Origin: CAVQGF01 sp045807945
Lineage (GTDB): Bacteria; Acidobacteriota; Terriglobia; Terriglobales; Acidobacteriaceae
Direction of reading: 5' to 3'
Assembly (NCBI GenBank): GCA_045807945.1
Contig: JBJMGI010000063.1
Coordinates: forward strand, 1 to 34,287
Length of the DNA: 34,287 bases
How positions within the stretch are numbered: the first letter of the stretch is position 1; each line of letters starts with the position of its first letter. Below the pieces are notes generated by a model. That model saw only the letters and a program-made list of their open reading frames with translations. It had not been told where the DNA came from and ran no database searches. The position numbers and the translations under genes were made by a program. Of this stretch, positions 1-8,447 are shown in pieces.

Positions 1-308
1 ACACAGGTCCCGTTCACGTGAACTTCAGCAAAATAGTCCACTGCTCCGAAGCGGAGGATGACGTGCCGCGTATCGGCGAATTGGGGAACATCGAAATGAA
101 TGCGGTACCAGGCGGCCCCTTGGTAATCGCGCAGGTCAGGAAACTGCACATTCCAAGAGAGACCTGCCCGGGCGGGCCGCCAATCCTTTGCTTTCTCGAG
201 GTCCGGATAAAGCAGAGTTCCGGAACGGTCGGCGAGGAACTCCCATCCATAGTCGAGTTCCACGCGCTGCGGAGAGTGCTGCGCGCTCAAAGGCAGAGAA
301 GAAGACAT
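1..308 (-). CDS. Glycoside hydrolase family 2 protein, N-terminal part (runs off the window)
   Basis: The reading frame is open from an ATG at 308-306 to the window edge, about 102 codons. It ends in a segment typical of the GH2 sugar-binding (jelly-roll) domain: a WYRIHFDVP strand, then a run ending in AEVHVNG, as in beta-galactosidases and beta-glucuronidases. The catalytic TIM barrel would lie outside the window. Eight codons upstream of the ATG (332-309) are also open and hydrophobic (HLIKLLVL, then MSSSLPLSAQ), which looks like a signal peptide, but no ATG/GTG/TTG precedes them before a TAG at 335-333. The true start may therefore be a rare codon such as CTG at 317. Substrate cannot be told from this fragment. 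The gene diverges from the amidohydrolase at 487. Confidence 0.82.
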   Translation of the reverse strand, partial: MSSSLPLSAQHSPQRVELDYGWEFLADRSGTLLYPDLEKAKDWRPARAGLSWNVQFPDLRDYQGAAWYRIHFDVPQFADTRHVILRFGAVDYFAEVHVNGTC

Positions 309-486
309 GAGGACCAGTAGTTTGATGAGATGCTACTACCTTAAGAATCCTTCGGAGACCTTAGGAGTATGGGATTTTTTTCGTAACCCCCTCGGTTTCT
401 TGTCGCAGCAGAGTGGCCGAAACCTGCGGCGCTTGCAGACTCTCGCGGCAAGGCGTATTTCTTATTGGCGCCAGATGGAGGACCAA

Positions 487-1785
487 GTGCATCGTCGAGC
501 CATTTTCTTCGTCATGTTTCTGCTTTCCGGACTCTGCTTCGGACAAAAATCCCCTACCCCAGAAAAAGCGATCTCCATCCGGGCGGCGACTCTCATCGAT
601 GGAACCTCGGCACAGCCCCGCCACAACGTGGTGATCGTCATCCGCGGGAACAAGATCCAGAGCGTCAGCGAGGGTGGCGCCGCGCCAGCGGACGCTGAAG
701 TCATCGACTTGGGAAGTGGCAGCACCGTTCTGCCCGGCCTCATTGATGCTCACACGCACATGTTTCTTCAAAGCGAAGATCCCGCCGAGGGCGGTTACGA
801 CGTGCAGTTGCTGAAACACCCCTCGTCTTATCGCGCTGCCCGCGCCGTTGTCGCGATGCATCGGGCGTTGGAAGAAGGCTTCACAACTTTGCGCGACGTG
901 GAGACTGAAGGCGCCGGCTACGGCGACCTCGGGATCAAAGAGGCGATTAACGACGGCTACATCCCCGGCCCGCGATTGTTCGTGGTCACGCGCGCAATCT
1001 CTGTGACGGGCGGATACCCACTTGAGGGCTACAACCCGGACATCGTCGTCCCAAAAGGAGCGCAGCTTGGCGATGGCGCAGTGGAGATGCGTAAGATCGC
1101 GCGCGAGCAGATCGCGAACGGCGCCGACTGGCTCAAGGTTTATATGACGCACCGGTCGTGGGTGGGCAAGGACGGAAAGCTGGTATCGCAACCCACGCTG
1201 ACTCTCGACGAGATCCGTGCGGTAGTAGACGAAGCTCACGGCCAGGAACGCAAAGTCGCTTGCCATGCCTATAGCGGTATCGGCCTGCACCGCGCACTCG
1301 ACGGCGGCTGCGACTCCATCGAGCACGGCCTGGATCTCGATGATGCGGCGATCGCGCAAATGCTGAAGCAAGGAACGTGGTTCGTCCCGACACTATCGGT
1401 TTACTACTACGACTGGGGACCCGAAGGCACACCTGATGGCCAGCGCGATCGGCTGCGCGCCTCAGCACACGAAGTTTCTTTTAAGAAGGCGCTAAAGGCC
1501 GGGGTCAAGATCGCTTTCGGCACTGACGTGGGCGGATTTTCCTGGAGCGACCCTATCGCTCAGGAATTCGGCTATATGGTGAAGTTTGGCATGGCGCCGA
1601 TGGACGCAATCAAGAGCGCTACTTCGAGAGCCGCTGAATTGCTCGACCGGCAGGGCGAGTTGGGTGTGGTGGCTCCGGGAGCATATGCCGACGTGATTGC
1701 CGTACGAGGCGACCCTCTCAGCGATGTGGGCGCTCTGAAGAACGTTGAGTTTGTGATGAAAGATGGGAAGGTATTTAAGAAATAA
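487..1785 (+). CDS. Secreted metal-dependent amidohydrolase (prolidase/imidazolonepropionase-like)
   Basis: A 432-residue protein of the amidohydrolase superfamily, which hydrolyses C-N bonds; members close to it act on Xaa-Pro-type dipeptides or cyclic amides. Visible metal-site motifs are DAHTH near residue 93, the lysine in DWLKVY (the usual carboxylated lysine), CHAY, SIEHG and GTDVGG. The start is taken as GTG 487 because GGAGGA (477-482) sits 4 bp before it; an in-frame ATG at 475 overlaps that site, and the ATG at 307 would add about 60 unlike-protein residues. The N-terminus (RRAIFFVMFLLSGLCFGQ) is a signal peptide, so export is likely. It is a clear paralogue of the 430-residue protein at 31600-32892. 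The stop codon directly abuts the convergent tRNA. Confidence 0.88.
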   Translation: MHRRAIFFVMFLLSGLCFGQKSPTPEKAISIRAATLIDGTSAQPRHNVVIVIRGNKIQSVSEGGAAPADAEVIDLGSGSTVLPGLIDAHTHMFLQSEDPAEGGYDVQLLKHPSSYRAARAVVAMHRALEEGFTTLRDVETEGAGYGDLGIKEAINDGYIPGPRLFVVTRAISVTGGYPLEGYNPDIVVPKGAQLGDGAVEMRKIAREQIANGADWLKVYMTHRSWVGKDGKLVSQPTLTLDEIRAVVDEAHGQERKVACHAYSGIGLHRALDGGCDSIEHGLDLDDAAIAQMLKQGTWFVPTLSVYYYDWGPEGTPDGQRDRLRASAHEVSFKKALKAGVKIAFGTDVGGFSWSDPIAQEFGYMVKFGMAPMDAIKSATSRAAELLDRQGELGVVAPGAYADVIAVRGDPLSDVGALKNVEFVMKDGKVFKK

Positions 1786-1860
1786 TGGTAGCGCTACCGG
1801 GAATCGAACCCGGGTTTGAAGATTGAGAATCTTCCGTCCTAACCCCTAGACGATAGCGCC
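1786..1860 (-). tRNA. tRNA-Glu (anticodon CTC), CCA encoded
   Basis: The minus strand folds as a complete cloverleaf. The acceptor stem pairs GGCGCTA with TAGCGCT (one G-U). The D arm has the Glu-type GTCTAGGGGTTAGGAC. The anticodon stem is GAAGA/TCTTC around loop TTCTCAA, with anticodon CTC at 1827-1825. The T arm is CCGGG-TTCGAAT-CCCGG. The 3' CCA is encoded at 1788-1786. It decodes GAG. A TATAAT -10 box lies 19 bp upstream of the mature 5' end. The 3' end touches the stop codon of the convergent amidohydrolase with no spacer. Confidence 0.97.
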
Positions 1861-1879
1861 ACACAAGGGGAATAGAACG

Positions 1880-1885
1880 ATTATA
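1880..1885 (-). promoter_or_regulatory. -10 box for tRNA-Glu
   Basis: A perfect TATAAT reads on the minus strand at 1885-1880, about 20 bp before the tRNA 5' end. At the expected -35 distance the sequence is AGCACC, a poor match that falls inside the 14-bp hairpin, so only the -10 element is supported. Confidence 0.55.
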
Positions 1886-1902
1886 ACAAGGCCAAAAGTG
1901 AA

Positions 1903-1940
1903 GGTGCTCCCGCACGAGTGGGAAACCGTGCGGGAGCACC
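1903..1940 (-). terminator. Strong hairpin, probable terminator of the receptor/Spy-like operon
   Basis: GGTGCTCCCGCACG (1903-1916) and its exact reverse complement (1927-1940) form a perfect 14-bp stem with a 10-nt loop. On the minus strand it lies 35 bp past the stop of the Spy-like gene and is followed by TTCACTTTTGG, a short interrupted T tract. Termination is inferred; the T tract is weak, and the tRNA promoter begins immediately after. Confidence 0.65.
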
Positions 1941-1975
1941 GATCGCGGAAGGCCCCCAAAAAGCGTCCACGAAAC

Positions 1976-2530
1976 TTATGGGTTAGACGATGCGTGCCCG
2001 TTATCGTTTGAGGGCGGCTGACTGTTTCCTTCGCCGCCTTGTCCACCGTTCCTGCCTTGGCCGCCTTCACGACCCTCGCGCATGCGCTGTTCGCGCTCCT
2101 TCTGCATGGCGTCGAACTTCTGCTGTTGGTCGCCGGTCAGCACCGCTCGGATCTGCGAGTCAGTCTCACTGCGCATCTGCTCGAACTTCGCGCGCTTGTC
2201 TTCACGCGACCCGGATTGGTCCTGCATCAGCGACTGCATCTGTTTCTGTTGCGCGGTGAAAATCTCTTTCACTTTGGACTGTTGGTCTTTAGTGAGATTC
2301 AAGCGCTGAGTCAGCATCTGCGTGCGCTTGGAGGGATTCATTCGACCTTCGCCGCCCTGGTGTCCACCGCGACCGCCGTGACCCCAATGTCCTCCACCGC
2401 CCTGTTCGCCTCCGCCCTGCTGTCCTTGTGGAGGCGCCTGGTCCTGATCGCCTTCCTGTTGCGCGAATACCGCGCCGGACGAGAGAGCGACGAAAGCGGC
2501 CAGTATCAACATCAAAAATCTTTTCTTCAC
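1976..2530 (-). CDS. Spy/CpxP-like periplasmic protein with LTxxQ motifs
   Basis: A 184-residue exported protein. GTG at 2530 is chosen because AAGGAG lies 6 bp upstream and it starts a clean signal peptide (VKKRFLMLILAAFVALSSGAVFA); the longer frame from 2593 puts 21 unlike residues in front. The mature protein begins Gln-rich, continues with a Gly/His-rich stretch (HWGHGGRGGHQGG, residues about 47-59), then a helical domain with two LTxxQ-type motifs (LNLTKDQQ and VLTGDQQ), as in Spy and CpxP, which are envelope-stress chaperone/sensor proteins. The C-terminus is again low-complexity Gly/Asn. It follows the TonB receptor by 65 bp, so the two are probably co-transcribed. Chaperone or metal-binding activity is inference. 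Confidence 0.75.
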   Translation of the reverse strand: MKKRFLMLILAAFVALSSGAVFAQQEGDQDQAPPQGQQGGGEQGGGGHWGHGGRGGHQGGEGRMNPSKRTQMLTQRLNLTKDQQSKVKEIFTAQQKQMQSLMQDQSGSREDKRAKFEQMRSETDSQIRAVLTGDQQQKFDAMQKEREQRMREGREGGQGRNGGQGGEGNSQPPSNDNGHASSNP

Positions 2531-2595
2531 TTCAGTCTCCTTAAACTTCGCCTGCTTGCCAGTTAGACGGATTCGCCAACATCCGGCTGACAACC

Positions 2596-5487
2596 TTAGA
2601 AATGGAACGCCACCTCGAGAGAGATCCTGCGATTGGCGGTGGATGAGTTGAACGGGCCACCGGCGAGGGCGATGGAATGCCCGAAGAGCGGCGATTCCAA
2701 ATCGCCAATGGGATTAGCGAGGTTCACGGTATTAAAGATGTTGTGTACCTGGGCCGAAAACGTCAGGTTGTAGCGCCGCGCTCCTTCAGATGACGACTGC
2801 TCGCGCGAGCCTCGTCCGCCTCGTCCGCCACGGCCCCCACCACCCGTACCGAACGGACCTGGCCCGGGACGGGGAGCCGGACCGTCATCTCCGCCCGCGG
2901 GCGGACCGGCAGCTTCGGGACCGGGCGAGGGACGCCCATGAGTCAGATCGCCGAAACCGAAACTCTTGCTCACGCGCAGGTTCATGGTGAACTGCGCGGG
3001 GCCGGACCCGTAATAGGCCGGAATGATGGCGCTTCCAAATCCGGGGTCTGTGTCGAAATCGCCGAAGGGCGTCGCCACATTGGCCCCGACCGGTGCGGCA
3101 AATGCCGGACGATCGTTGAAGACGGAATCGCCGTTCAGATCTTCACCAAGCGAAATGTTGAACGGACGATCGGACGACGCGATCAGCAGCGGGCTGAGGC
3201 CGATGCCGTACGGCAGAGTGATGTTTCCGCCGATCGTCAGGCGATTGCGGACGTCGTATGAAGCGCGTCCCCAATCTTGATCCAGATCGTAGGGGTTTGA
3301 AGGGAACGCACCCGGGCCAGTGGTGTTGGAATTCACAAATCCGAGAGTGTAGAACCCGAAGAGCGAAATGCGGGCGGTCGGCCGCACGTTGAAGTTTACG
3401 ATCAGCTGGTTCTGTTCGTATTTCCCCCTGGACTCGAACTGGAAGATGTTCCCTACACCTCCGAGCGGACGAACCCCGCTTGCCGGGTCATTGGGATCGA
3501 AGGTTCCGGGCAAGGGAGCGTTGATGTTTTCCGCGATCAACTGGCGCTCGGCGTGCGAATGCAGATAGCTGACCGTGACGGTGGAGCGCTTCGTCACCTG
3601 GCGCTCGACCGAGAGCGCGATTTGTGCGACGTAAGGCGACTTGAAATTAGGATCGAGACGATATGTGATCGGCGCCGTAGAGGCACCCACCAATGCGGAC
3701 GGCGGCGGAGCATTGGGGAAGAAATCAGGGTCGGCAACGGTGAAGCTCTGCTGCGTGACTCCATTCAGCCGCTCCAGCGTCATCAAGTCACCCTGCGCGA
3801 AACGATCGTAGAAGATTCCCGCACCGGCGCGGATGATCGTCTTCGGTCGCGCCCCCCCCAACCCCCACGAGAATCCGAAGCGCGGCGCGAAATCGCCGTG
3901 GTCGCCAATGGCATTCTGAGTTTCGTACCGCAGGCCGGAGCTAAGCACCATATTGGGGCGAAGCTTCCAGTCGTCTTGAATGTATGCGCCAAGATCCGCG
4001 TAGTTGGTGGCGTAGTGGCCCAATCCGCTGCTGACGCTGTACTGGCTCGCACCGCCGCCCGCGGCGCGAATCTGCGCGGGGGTCCATCCGCTGGCTTCTC
4101 CCTGCAGTGTGGCTTGATAAGCAGCGAGCGACGCAAAAGTGTAGGTTCCGTTGAAGCCCTGCGTAGAAGATGTGCTTTCGCCTGATTCGCGCAAGCGGCC
4201 GCCAAACTTCACGCTGTGCTTGCCGGCGACTATGGACGTGCTGTTCTGAAGCTCATAGCGGTCCTGAACGGTTTCATTCGAGCCGAGAGCATTGCCTCCG
4301 CCGGTGAAAGCGCCGATCACGTTGAGCGTGGGATCGCCGTTTATCGCGTTCTGGTCAGACTCCGAGCGGGCGAATTGGAAGCGGGTCTCGTTAATGATCT
4401 TGGGATTAAAGACGTGCGTCTCGGTGAGCTGCAGCATGTGCGAGTCGCTATGGCTGCTGTAAGCCTGCGTCGGCAACGAAAGGGTGTTGATGCCGGCATT
4501 CTGCTCGCTCTGATCAAGGAATTGATAACGCGCGACCAGAGTGTCGTTTGTGCCGAGTTGGAAATCCATTCGCAATCCGGTGTTGGTGCGGACTTTCGGA
4601 TCAGCAATGACCTGATTCAAGGCAGACGGCACCAGATTGGGATCGAGGACGAGGGCGTTGATGATGTCCTGATCGCCGATATCGCGGCGCTCGAAATTCA
4701 ACTGGAAGGAACTTCTTTTGCTGATCGGACCGCCGAAGTTTCCCATCAGCTGGTTGGTGTTGTAGTCCGGCTTGGTGCTTGCAAAAGGATTGCGTGCATT
4801 GAGCACCGAATTGCTGTTCATGAAGGCGAGTTGGCCGTGAAAGTGATCGGTGCCCGGTTTCGTGAAGATCTCAATGCGGCCGTAGCCAAGCTTGTCGTAC
4901 TCAGCAGAAAAGGGATTCTGGTTGATGCGGATCTCGCGGATAGAAGACTTCGGGGGAAGATCTCCACCGCTGAACCCATCAACGTAAACCTCTCCACCAT
5001 TCGGGCCGGCGGAAGGACCGGCGAGCGCTTGTAGTTCCGAGAGAAGCTCATCGGGATCATCGGAGAGCGCGTCAAGGTCCTTGCCCTTCAGGACAAGCGC
5101 GCTAGCATTGTTTTCGGGAGCTACGTCCAGAGAGTTCTCGTGAGCATTTACTTCTACTTTTTCTTCTTGGATCTGGACTTTCAATGTCGGATTCACGGTA
5201 ACCGGTTTACCTGCGACGACCGTTACCCGACCGGAAAAATTGGAGAAATTCTTTGCCGCGACGGAGAGGCTATATGAGCCGGGCTGGATGGAGCCGAAAT
5301 GAAAGCGCCCGACGCCATCGCTTGTAGCGGTGGCGCGCCCAGACGATGAACTCAGGACAACGCTGGCGTTGGGGATGACGGCCCCAGTCGGGTCCATGAC
5401 TTGCCCCGACACGGAACCGTTGCTCTGTGCGAATGCAACAGAGGCGAACCCCAACACAAAAAGGACTAGAAATCGCATCAGTGACAT
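2596..5487 (-). CDS. Oar-like TonB-dependent receptor with CarboxypepD_reg N-terminal domain
   Basis: A 963-residue outer-membrane protein. After the signal peptide (ending SVAFAQ) comes a carboxypeptidase regulatory-like beta-sandwich (about residues 24-110; SGQVMDPTGAVIPNASV), then a plug-like region (about 125-220, with VYVDGFSGG and an Asn/Pro-rich IRINQNPFSAEYDK), then a long beta-barrel ending in the aromatic LEVAFHF. This order is typical of the Oar-like receptors abundant in Acidobacteriota; ligands are mostly unknown, perhaps oligosaccharides or peptides. An unusual Gly/Pro/Arg-rich insert (about residues 855-900) sits between the last barrel strands and could be a surface loop. The start is ATG 5487; an ATG nine bases further in (5478) is also possible. 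It heads the operon with the Spy-like gene. Confidence 0.9.
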   Translation of the reverse strand: MSLMRFLVLFVLGFASVAFAQSNGSVSGQVMDPTGAVIPNASVVLSSSSGRATATSDGVGRFHFGSIQPGSYSLSVAAKNFSNFSGRVTVVAGKPVTVNPTLKVQIQEEKVEVNAHENSLDVAPENNASALVLKGKDLDALSDDPDELLSELQALAGPSAGPNGGEVYVDGFSGGDLPPKSSIREIRINQNPFSAEYDKLGYGRIEIFTKPGTDHFHGQLAFMNSNSVLNARNPFASTKPDYNTNQLMGNFGGPISKRSSFQLNFERRDIGDQDIINALVLDPNLVPSALNQVIADPKVRTNTGLRMDFQLGTNDTLVARYQFLDQSEQNAGINTLSLPTQAYSSHSDSHMLQLTETHVFNPKIINETRFQFARSESDQNAINGDPTLNVIGAFTGGGNALGSNETVQDRYELQNSTSIVAGKHSVKFGGRLRESGESTSSTQGFNGTYTFASLAAYQATLQGEASGWTPAQIRAAGGGASQYSVSSGLGHYATNYADLGAYIQDDWKLRPNMVLSSGLRYETQNAIGDHGDFAPRFGFSWGLGGARPKTIIRAGAGIFYDRFAQGDLMTLERLNGVTQQSFTVADPDFFPNAPPPSALVGASTAPITYRLDPNFKSPYVAQIALSVERQVTKRSTVTVSYLHSHAERQLIAENINAPLPGTFDPNDPASGVRPLGGVGNIFQFESRGKYEQNQLIVNFNVRPTARISLFGFYTLGFVNSNTTGPGAFPSNPYDLDQDWGRASYDVRNRLTIGGNITLPYGIGLSPLLIASSDRPFNISLGEDLNGDSVFNDRPAFAAPVGANVATPFGDFDTDPGFGSAIIPAYYGSGPAQFTMNLRVSKSFGFGDLTHGRPSPGPEAAGPPAGGDDGPAPRPGPGPFGTGGGGRGGRGGRGSREQSSSEGARRYNLTFSAQVHNIFNTVNLANPIGDLESPLFGHSIALAGGPFNSSTANRRISLEVAFHF

Positions 5488-5600
5488 AGACGAAAAACTG
5501 CGGGTTTTGGGGCGTTATAGAAGGCATTCTGCGGTAAAGCTTTGTTACGACACGTAGCCCGGGTTGTAGCCCTGTATTTCCGGACGGCGTCTATGCAGAG

Positions 5601-6740
5601 ATGTTCTTTAAGAAAGAGCTGCCCCTGGCCTTTTTGGCATTCTGCGGGACACAGTGTTTCGCGCAAACCGTTCCTTCCCTCCACTTGGCGGCTTGGCAGC
5701 AGTCGCCGGATGCCCAGGAGTCGGCCTCTAAGACAGCTTCTAAACCCGCCTCCAGTTCCGAGGTGAACGAGACCGGGTGGGAGTTCGACATTCATTTCGG
5801 CTACACGATCGCTCCGCACTCGACCGCCGGCACAGGTTCGCTGCCGGATGTGAGCATTCCGTCGAGCACGTCTGCCGACCGACTGCAACCTTCTTACTTT
5901 TTTGGCGGGGGCGCGGCGCAGGCGAGCGTGGTCAGCACCGGCAACGGCTTTGCGCCAATTTCCCCGTACGACAGCGCCCTTACGACTGCTCAGGCGCAGA
6001 GAAAAAATGATTTTTCTTTAGGATTCCGGCTTGGGATGGACATGAACCGTTGGGTGGGGCTGGAATATCAGCTCGAGTTCGGACTGACTCCGCTGCGCCT
6101 CAGTAACTTCGCCGAGAATCAGGCAGCGGTGACTGCAAGCTCGATCCAGACGGGACTCAGTCCGCTGATGGCGCAAACCGGTGGCGTCGCGAATGCGCAA
6201 ACCTTTATTGGGAGCCAAAGCGGCAGGCAGATCTTCAACACGCTGAACGCGAACTTCTATCTGCGCCCGGCGGAGGCGAAGTGGCGGCCCTATTTTTCCG
6301 TTGGTGGCGGAGTGCTGAACAACACGGGGGAGGACCCGTCGCTAGATCTTTTGGGCACATACCAGGTCGGCGGTAGCGCGGGACTAGTCGAGTCCGATCA
6401 GTTGAAGGTGAGATATGAACCGACGCGGATCGCGCCCGTAGCTGAGTACGGCATCGGGTTGAAGCATTTCCTCAATCAGACGATCGGGTTGCGCTTCGAT
6501 CTGCGCGACAACATCGCTTGGGAGAACGTGCGGACCAAGATCTTTGCCTTCCCTGTACCACCCACGGCTGGAACATCAACGTTCCTCTTCTCGGGCAACG
6601 GCCGCAGCATCGCCTTCAGTAACGACCAAGGCACATTGCAATCAACGCTGACACAAACCGTGAATGGAGCAACTACATTCAACGAAACGGGTATCAAGCA
6701 CCATATTGCTGCTTCGGTGGGGATCGTGTTCCGATTCTAA
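5601..6740 (+). CDS. Outer-membrane beta-barrel protein (OmpA/opacity-type)
   Basis: A 379-residue exported protein. It begins with a short signal peptide (KKELPLAFLAFCGTQCFAQ), then a low-complexity Ser/Ala/Lys linker, and from about residue 55 alternating hydrophobic strands with frequent Gly and aromatic residues (WEFDIHFGYTIAP; FSLGFRLGMDMNRWVGLEYQLEF). It ends HHIAASVGIVFRF, the C-terminal Phe expected of a BAM-inserted barrel. No OmpA peptidoglycan domain is present. It diverges from the TonB receptor across 113 bp, and its 3' end overlaps the convergent DUF72 gene by 4 bp. Its role is unknown beyond a probable porin or adhesin-type surface protein. Confidence 0.72.
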   Translation: MFFKKELPLAFLAFCGTQCFAQTVPSLHLAAWQQSPDAQESASKTASKPASSSEVNETGWEFDIHFGYTIAPHSTAGTGSLPDVSIPSSTSADRLQPSYFFGGGAAQASVVSTGNGFAPISPYDSALTTAQAQRKNDFSLGFRLGMDMNRWVGLEYQLEFGLTPLRLSNFAENQAAVTASSIQTGLSPLMAQTGGVANAQTFIGSQSGRQIFNTLNANFYLRPAEAKWRPYFSVGGGVLNNTGEDPSLDLLGTYQVGGSAGLVESDQLKVRYEPTRIAPVAEYGIGLKHFLNQTIGLRFDLRDNIAWENVRTKIFAFPVPPTAGTSTFLFSGNGRSIAFSNDQGTLQSTLTQTVNGATTFNETGIKHHIAASVGIVFRF

Positions 6741-7645
6741 CTGCCGAACCGGACGCCTGACTCGCGCGTGATACTGCCCAAGGCCTCTGGGTAGTTCTGT
6801 ACGAGAGATTCTGGCGCCTCGACCGGATTCTTCGTCAACATGGATTCAAGCTGCAACGAGTTCACCGCAGCTTTCGATTCAAAGTGGTTGTTGCTGATGA
6901 CGAACGTGGTCTCGGCTTGCTCGCTGACGTGCTCGATGCGACGCGCCCATCCTTCCAGCTCTTTCGCGGGATACAGATAGTTGTAGCGGTCGTGAGGTTT
7001 TTCGTGCTCGAACCACTGCTGATAATTGCGCCCGTGCAGGCGGATGTAACCGATCCGGCCGAGCGCGATCTGCGATGGCGCAAGCGCTTTTCCTAACAGC
7101 GGCTGATCGATATTGCAGAACCCGACGCCCATCTTCGCGAAAGAGCGAAGCACAGCAGGGTCGTCCCAGCTCGAGTGCCGCACTTCGACGACGATGGGGT
7201 ACTCACTGAACCTGCCCGCCAGTTCAGAAAGATAGTCGCGATTTTCGCCGGTGTTCTTGAATGAGATGGGGAACTGCATCAGCAAGGCGCCGAGCCGCCG
7301 CTCAGAGGCGAGTACGTCGAGTCCGGCTTTGGCTTCAGCTTCGTCGCTGACCTTGGGCTTTATGCTGGCGGCGCTGGTTGACTCGATCACTGCTATGGGT
7401 GAATGCGTGAAGGCGCGATTCAACTTGGCGGTGAAAACGAACTCGGGATTCACATCAGAAACAAGTTTGCACCAGTTGGCGGCGACGTTCGGCTTGATGT
7501 GTCCGTAGAAAGAAGAGTTGATCTCGACCGTATCGAAATATTCTGCGTAGAACTGAAGGGGTGGCTGCTTCAGTTTTGGCGGATAGAACTTTCCGTTCCA
7601 ATCTTTGTACTGCCACCCGGCGGTGCCGATGTAGATGCGACTCAA
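6737..7645 (-). CDS. DUF72 (YecE-like) protein
   Basis: A 302-residue cytoplasmic protein. It shows the DUF72 hallmarks in order: IYIGTAGWQYKDW at the N-terminus, FYAEYFDTVEINSSFY (about 32-47), FVFTAKLNR, a VVEVRHSSW segment (about 152-160) and GYIRLHGRNYQQW (about 198-210). The family folds as a TIM barrel related to xylose isomerase and endonuclease IV; its reaction is not established. It starts 13 bp after the stop of the upstream secreted protein gene (7659-8270), which suggests co-transcription, and it ends overlapping the convergent barrel gene by 4 bp. Family assignment is firm; function is open. Confidence 0.87.
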   Translation of the reverse strand: MSRIYIGTAGWQYKDWNGKFYPPKLKQPPLQFYAEYFDTVEINSSFYGHIKPNVAANWCKLVSDVNPEFVFTAKLNRAFTHSPIAVIESTSAASIKPKVSDEAEAKAGLDVLASERRLGALLMQFPISFKNTGENRDYLSELAGRFSEYPIVVEVRHSSWDDPAVLRSFAKMGVGFCNIDQPLLGKALAPSQIALGRIGYIRLHGRNYQQWFEHEKPHDRYNYLYPAKELEGWARRIEHVSEQAETTFVISNNHFESKAAVNSLQLESMLTKNPVEAPESLVQNYPEALGSITRESGVRFGS

Positions 7646-7658
7646 TCTTGAGGATCCT

Positions 7659-8270
7659 TCAGCGCTGATTCACCGTGACTTGAGCTTGGCCGACAGTTGC
7701 CGAGTCGACCTTCGACGGCAACTTGAAATGCGACGTCATGCCGACGTTGGGAAAGCGCGACGTCAGATACTTGTTAACAAAATACTCCAAAGCCATGCGA
7801 GGAACGGGGATGCCGTCGATCTCCACGGACTGCGCGGTGACGGTGGCGGTGCCGGACTTCGCCGAAGCATCTGCGATGACGCGAACATCGTGCACGCCGG
7901 TAAACAAGGATAGCAGCGGGTTGTTGCTGGTGGAGTTTTGGGTAAGCTTATCGAAATCGATCCGCGCGACCGCATTCACTGTGCCGGGGGTAGTTGCGTA
8001 GCGAACCTGTTGGACGCTGGCGGGAAGCTTCACCCGGCCGGCAGCGAAGTAGGCATTTCCTTCATTGTCGGGAAGCACGGTAGGAGCTGTGTCGGGAGTC
8101 GCGGCGATCCCATTCTGCTGGATGTGGTGCAGCCTTACCGCAAACTGATCGGCAAGCTTATCGTTCGCTGTTCCGGCAGCAGCGAAGAGAAAAGCGGATG
8201 TGGAAAAAATCCAGCACAGAACTCCTAGTCGCGGCTTTAACAAGCTCTTCACGAATCGCTTCCCTTTCAC
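7659..8270 (-). CDS. Secreted protein of unknown function
   Basis: A 203-residue protein starting at GTG 8270 (a second GTG at 8252 would also keep the hydrophobic leader). The leader (LLKPRLGVLCWIFSTSAFLFAAAGTA) is a signal peptide or single membrane anchor. The rest is mixed alpha/beta with a repeated pattern of conserved-looking strands (ARIDFDKL, VRVIADASAKSGTATVTAQSVEIDGIPVPRMALEYFV). That last pattern, hydrophobic strands followed by IDG-PVPRMAL, is reminiscent of tubular lipid-binding families such as DUF2993, but the likeness is too weak to assign. It is first in a two-gene unit with the DUF72 gene. Confidence 0.65.
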   Translation of the reverse strand: MKGKRFVKSLLKPRLGVLCWIFSTSAFLFAAAGTANDKLADQFAVRLHHIQQNGIAATPDTAPTVLPDNEGNAYFAAGRVKLPASVQQVRYATTPGTVNAVARIDFDKLTQNSTSNNPLLSLFTGVHDVRVIADASAKSGTATVTAQSVEIDGIPVPRMALEYFVNKYLTSRFPNVGMTSHFKLPSKVDSATVGQAQVTVNQR

Positions 8271-8447
8271 AAATCTTTTTAGGCTTCTTCAGTTAGTAGC
8301 TAAGGAAGTGATGATAGTTGCTTTGTCACACGTCTATGCCGGAGTTTGCGCTCCGCAGCCTCAGGTGCACCGAGATTTTGCGTTGAACCAGCACTGGATA
8401 GGTTTTAGTTTCGAGGCTCCCAACCAGGGAAATCATAAGGAGAATCA

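Noticed and set aside
307..486. Extended N-terminus of the first amidohydrolase
   Set aside because: GTG 487 has a better ribosome site, begins a signal peptide and gives the same length as the paralogue.
361..1371. Long minus-strand frame (336 codons) across the first amidohydrolase
   Set aside because: It lies entirely antisense to a gene with clear motifs, has no recognisable domain, and its product is Arg/His-rich as expected from a reverse frame of G+C-rich coding DNA.
4216..5034. Plus-strand frame of 272 codons opposite the TonB receptor
   Set aside because: Its Val/Ala/Glu-rich composition is convincing at first sight, but there is no ribosome site or motif, and it is wholly inside the receptor gene.
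5557..5575. GTAGCCC direct repeats between the receptor and barrel genes
   Set aside because: Two 7-bp copies in a promoter gap are too little to call an operator or mobile repeat.
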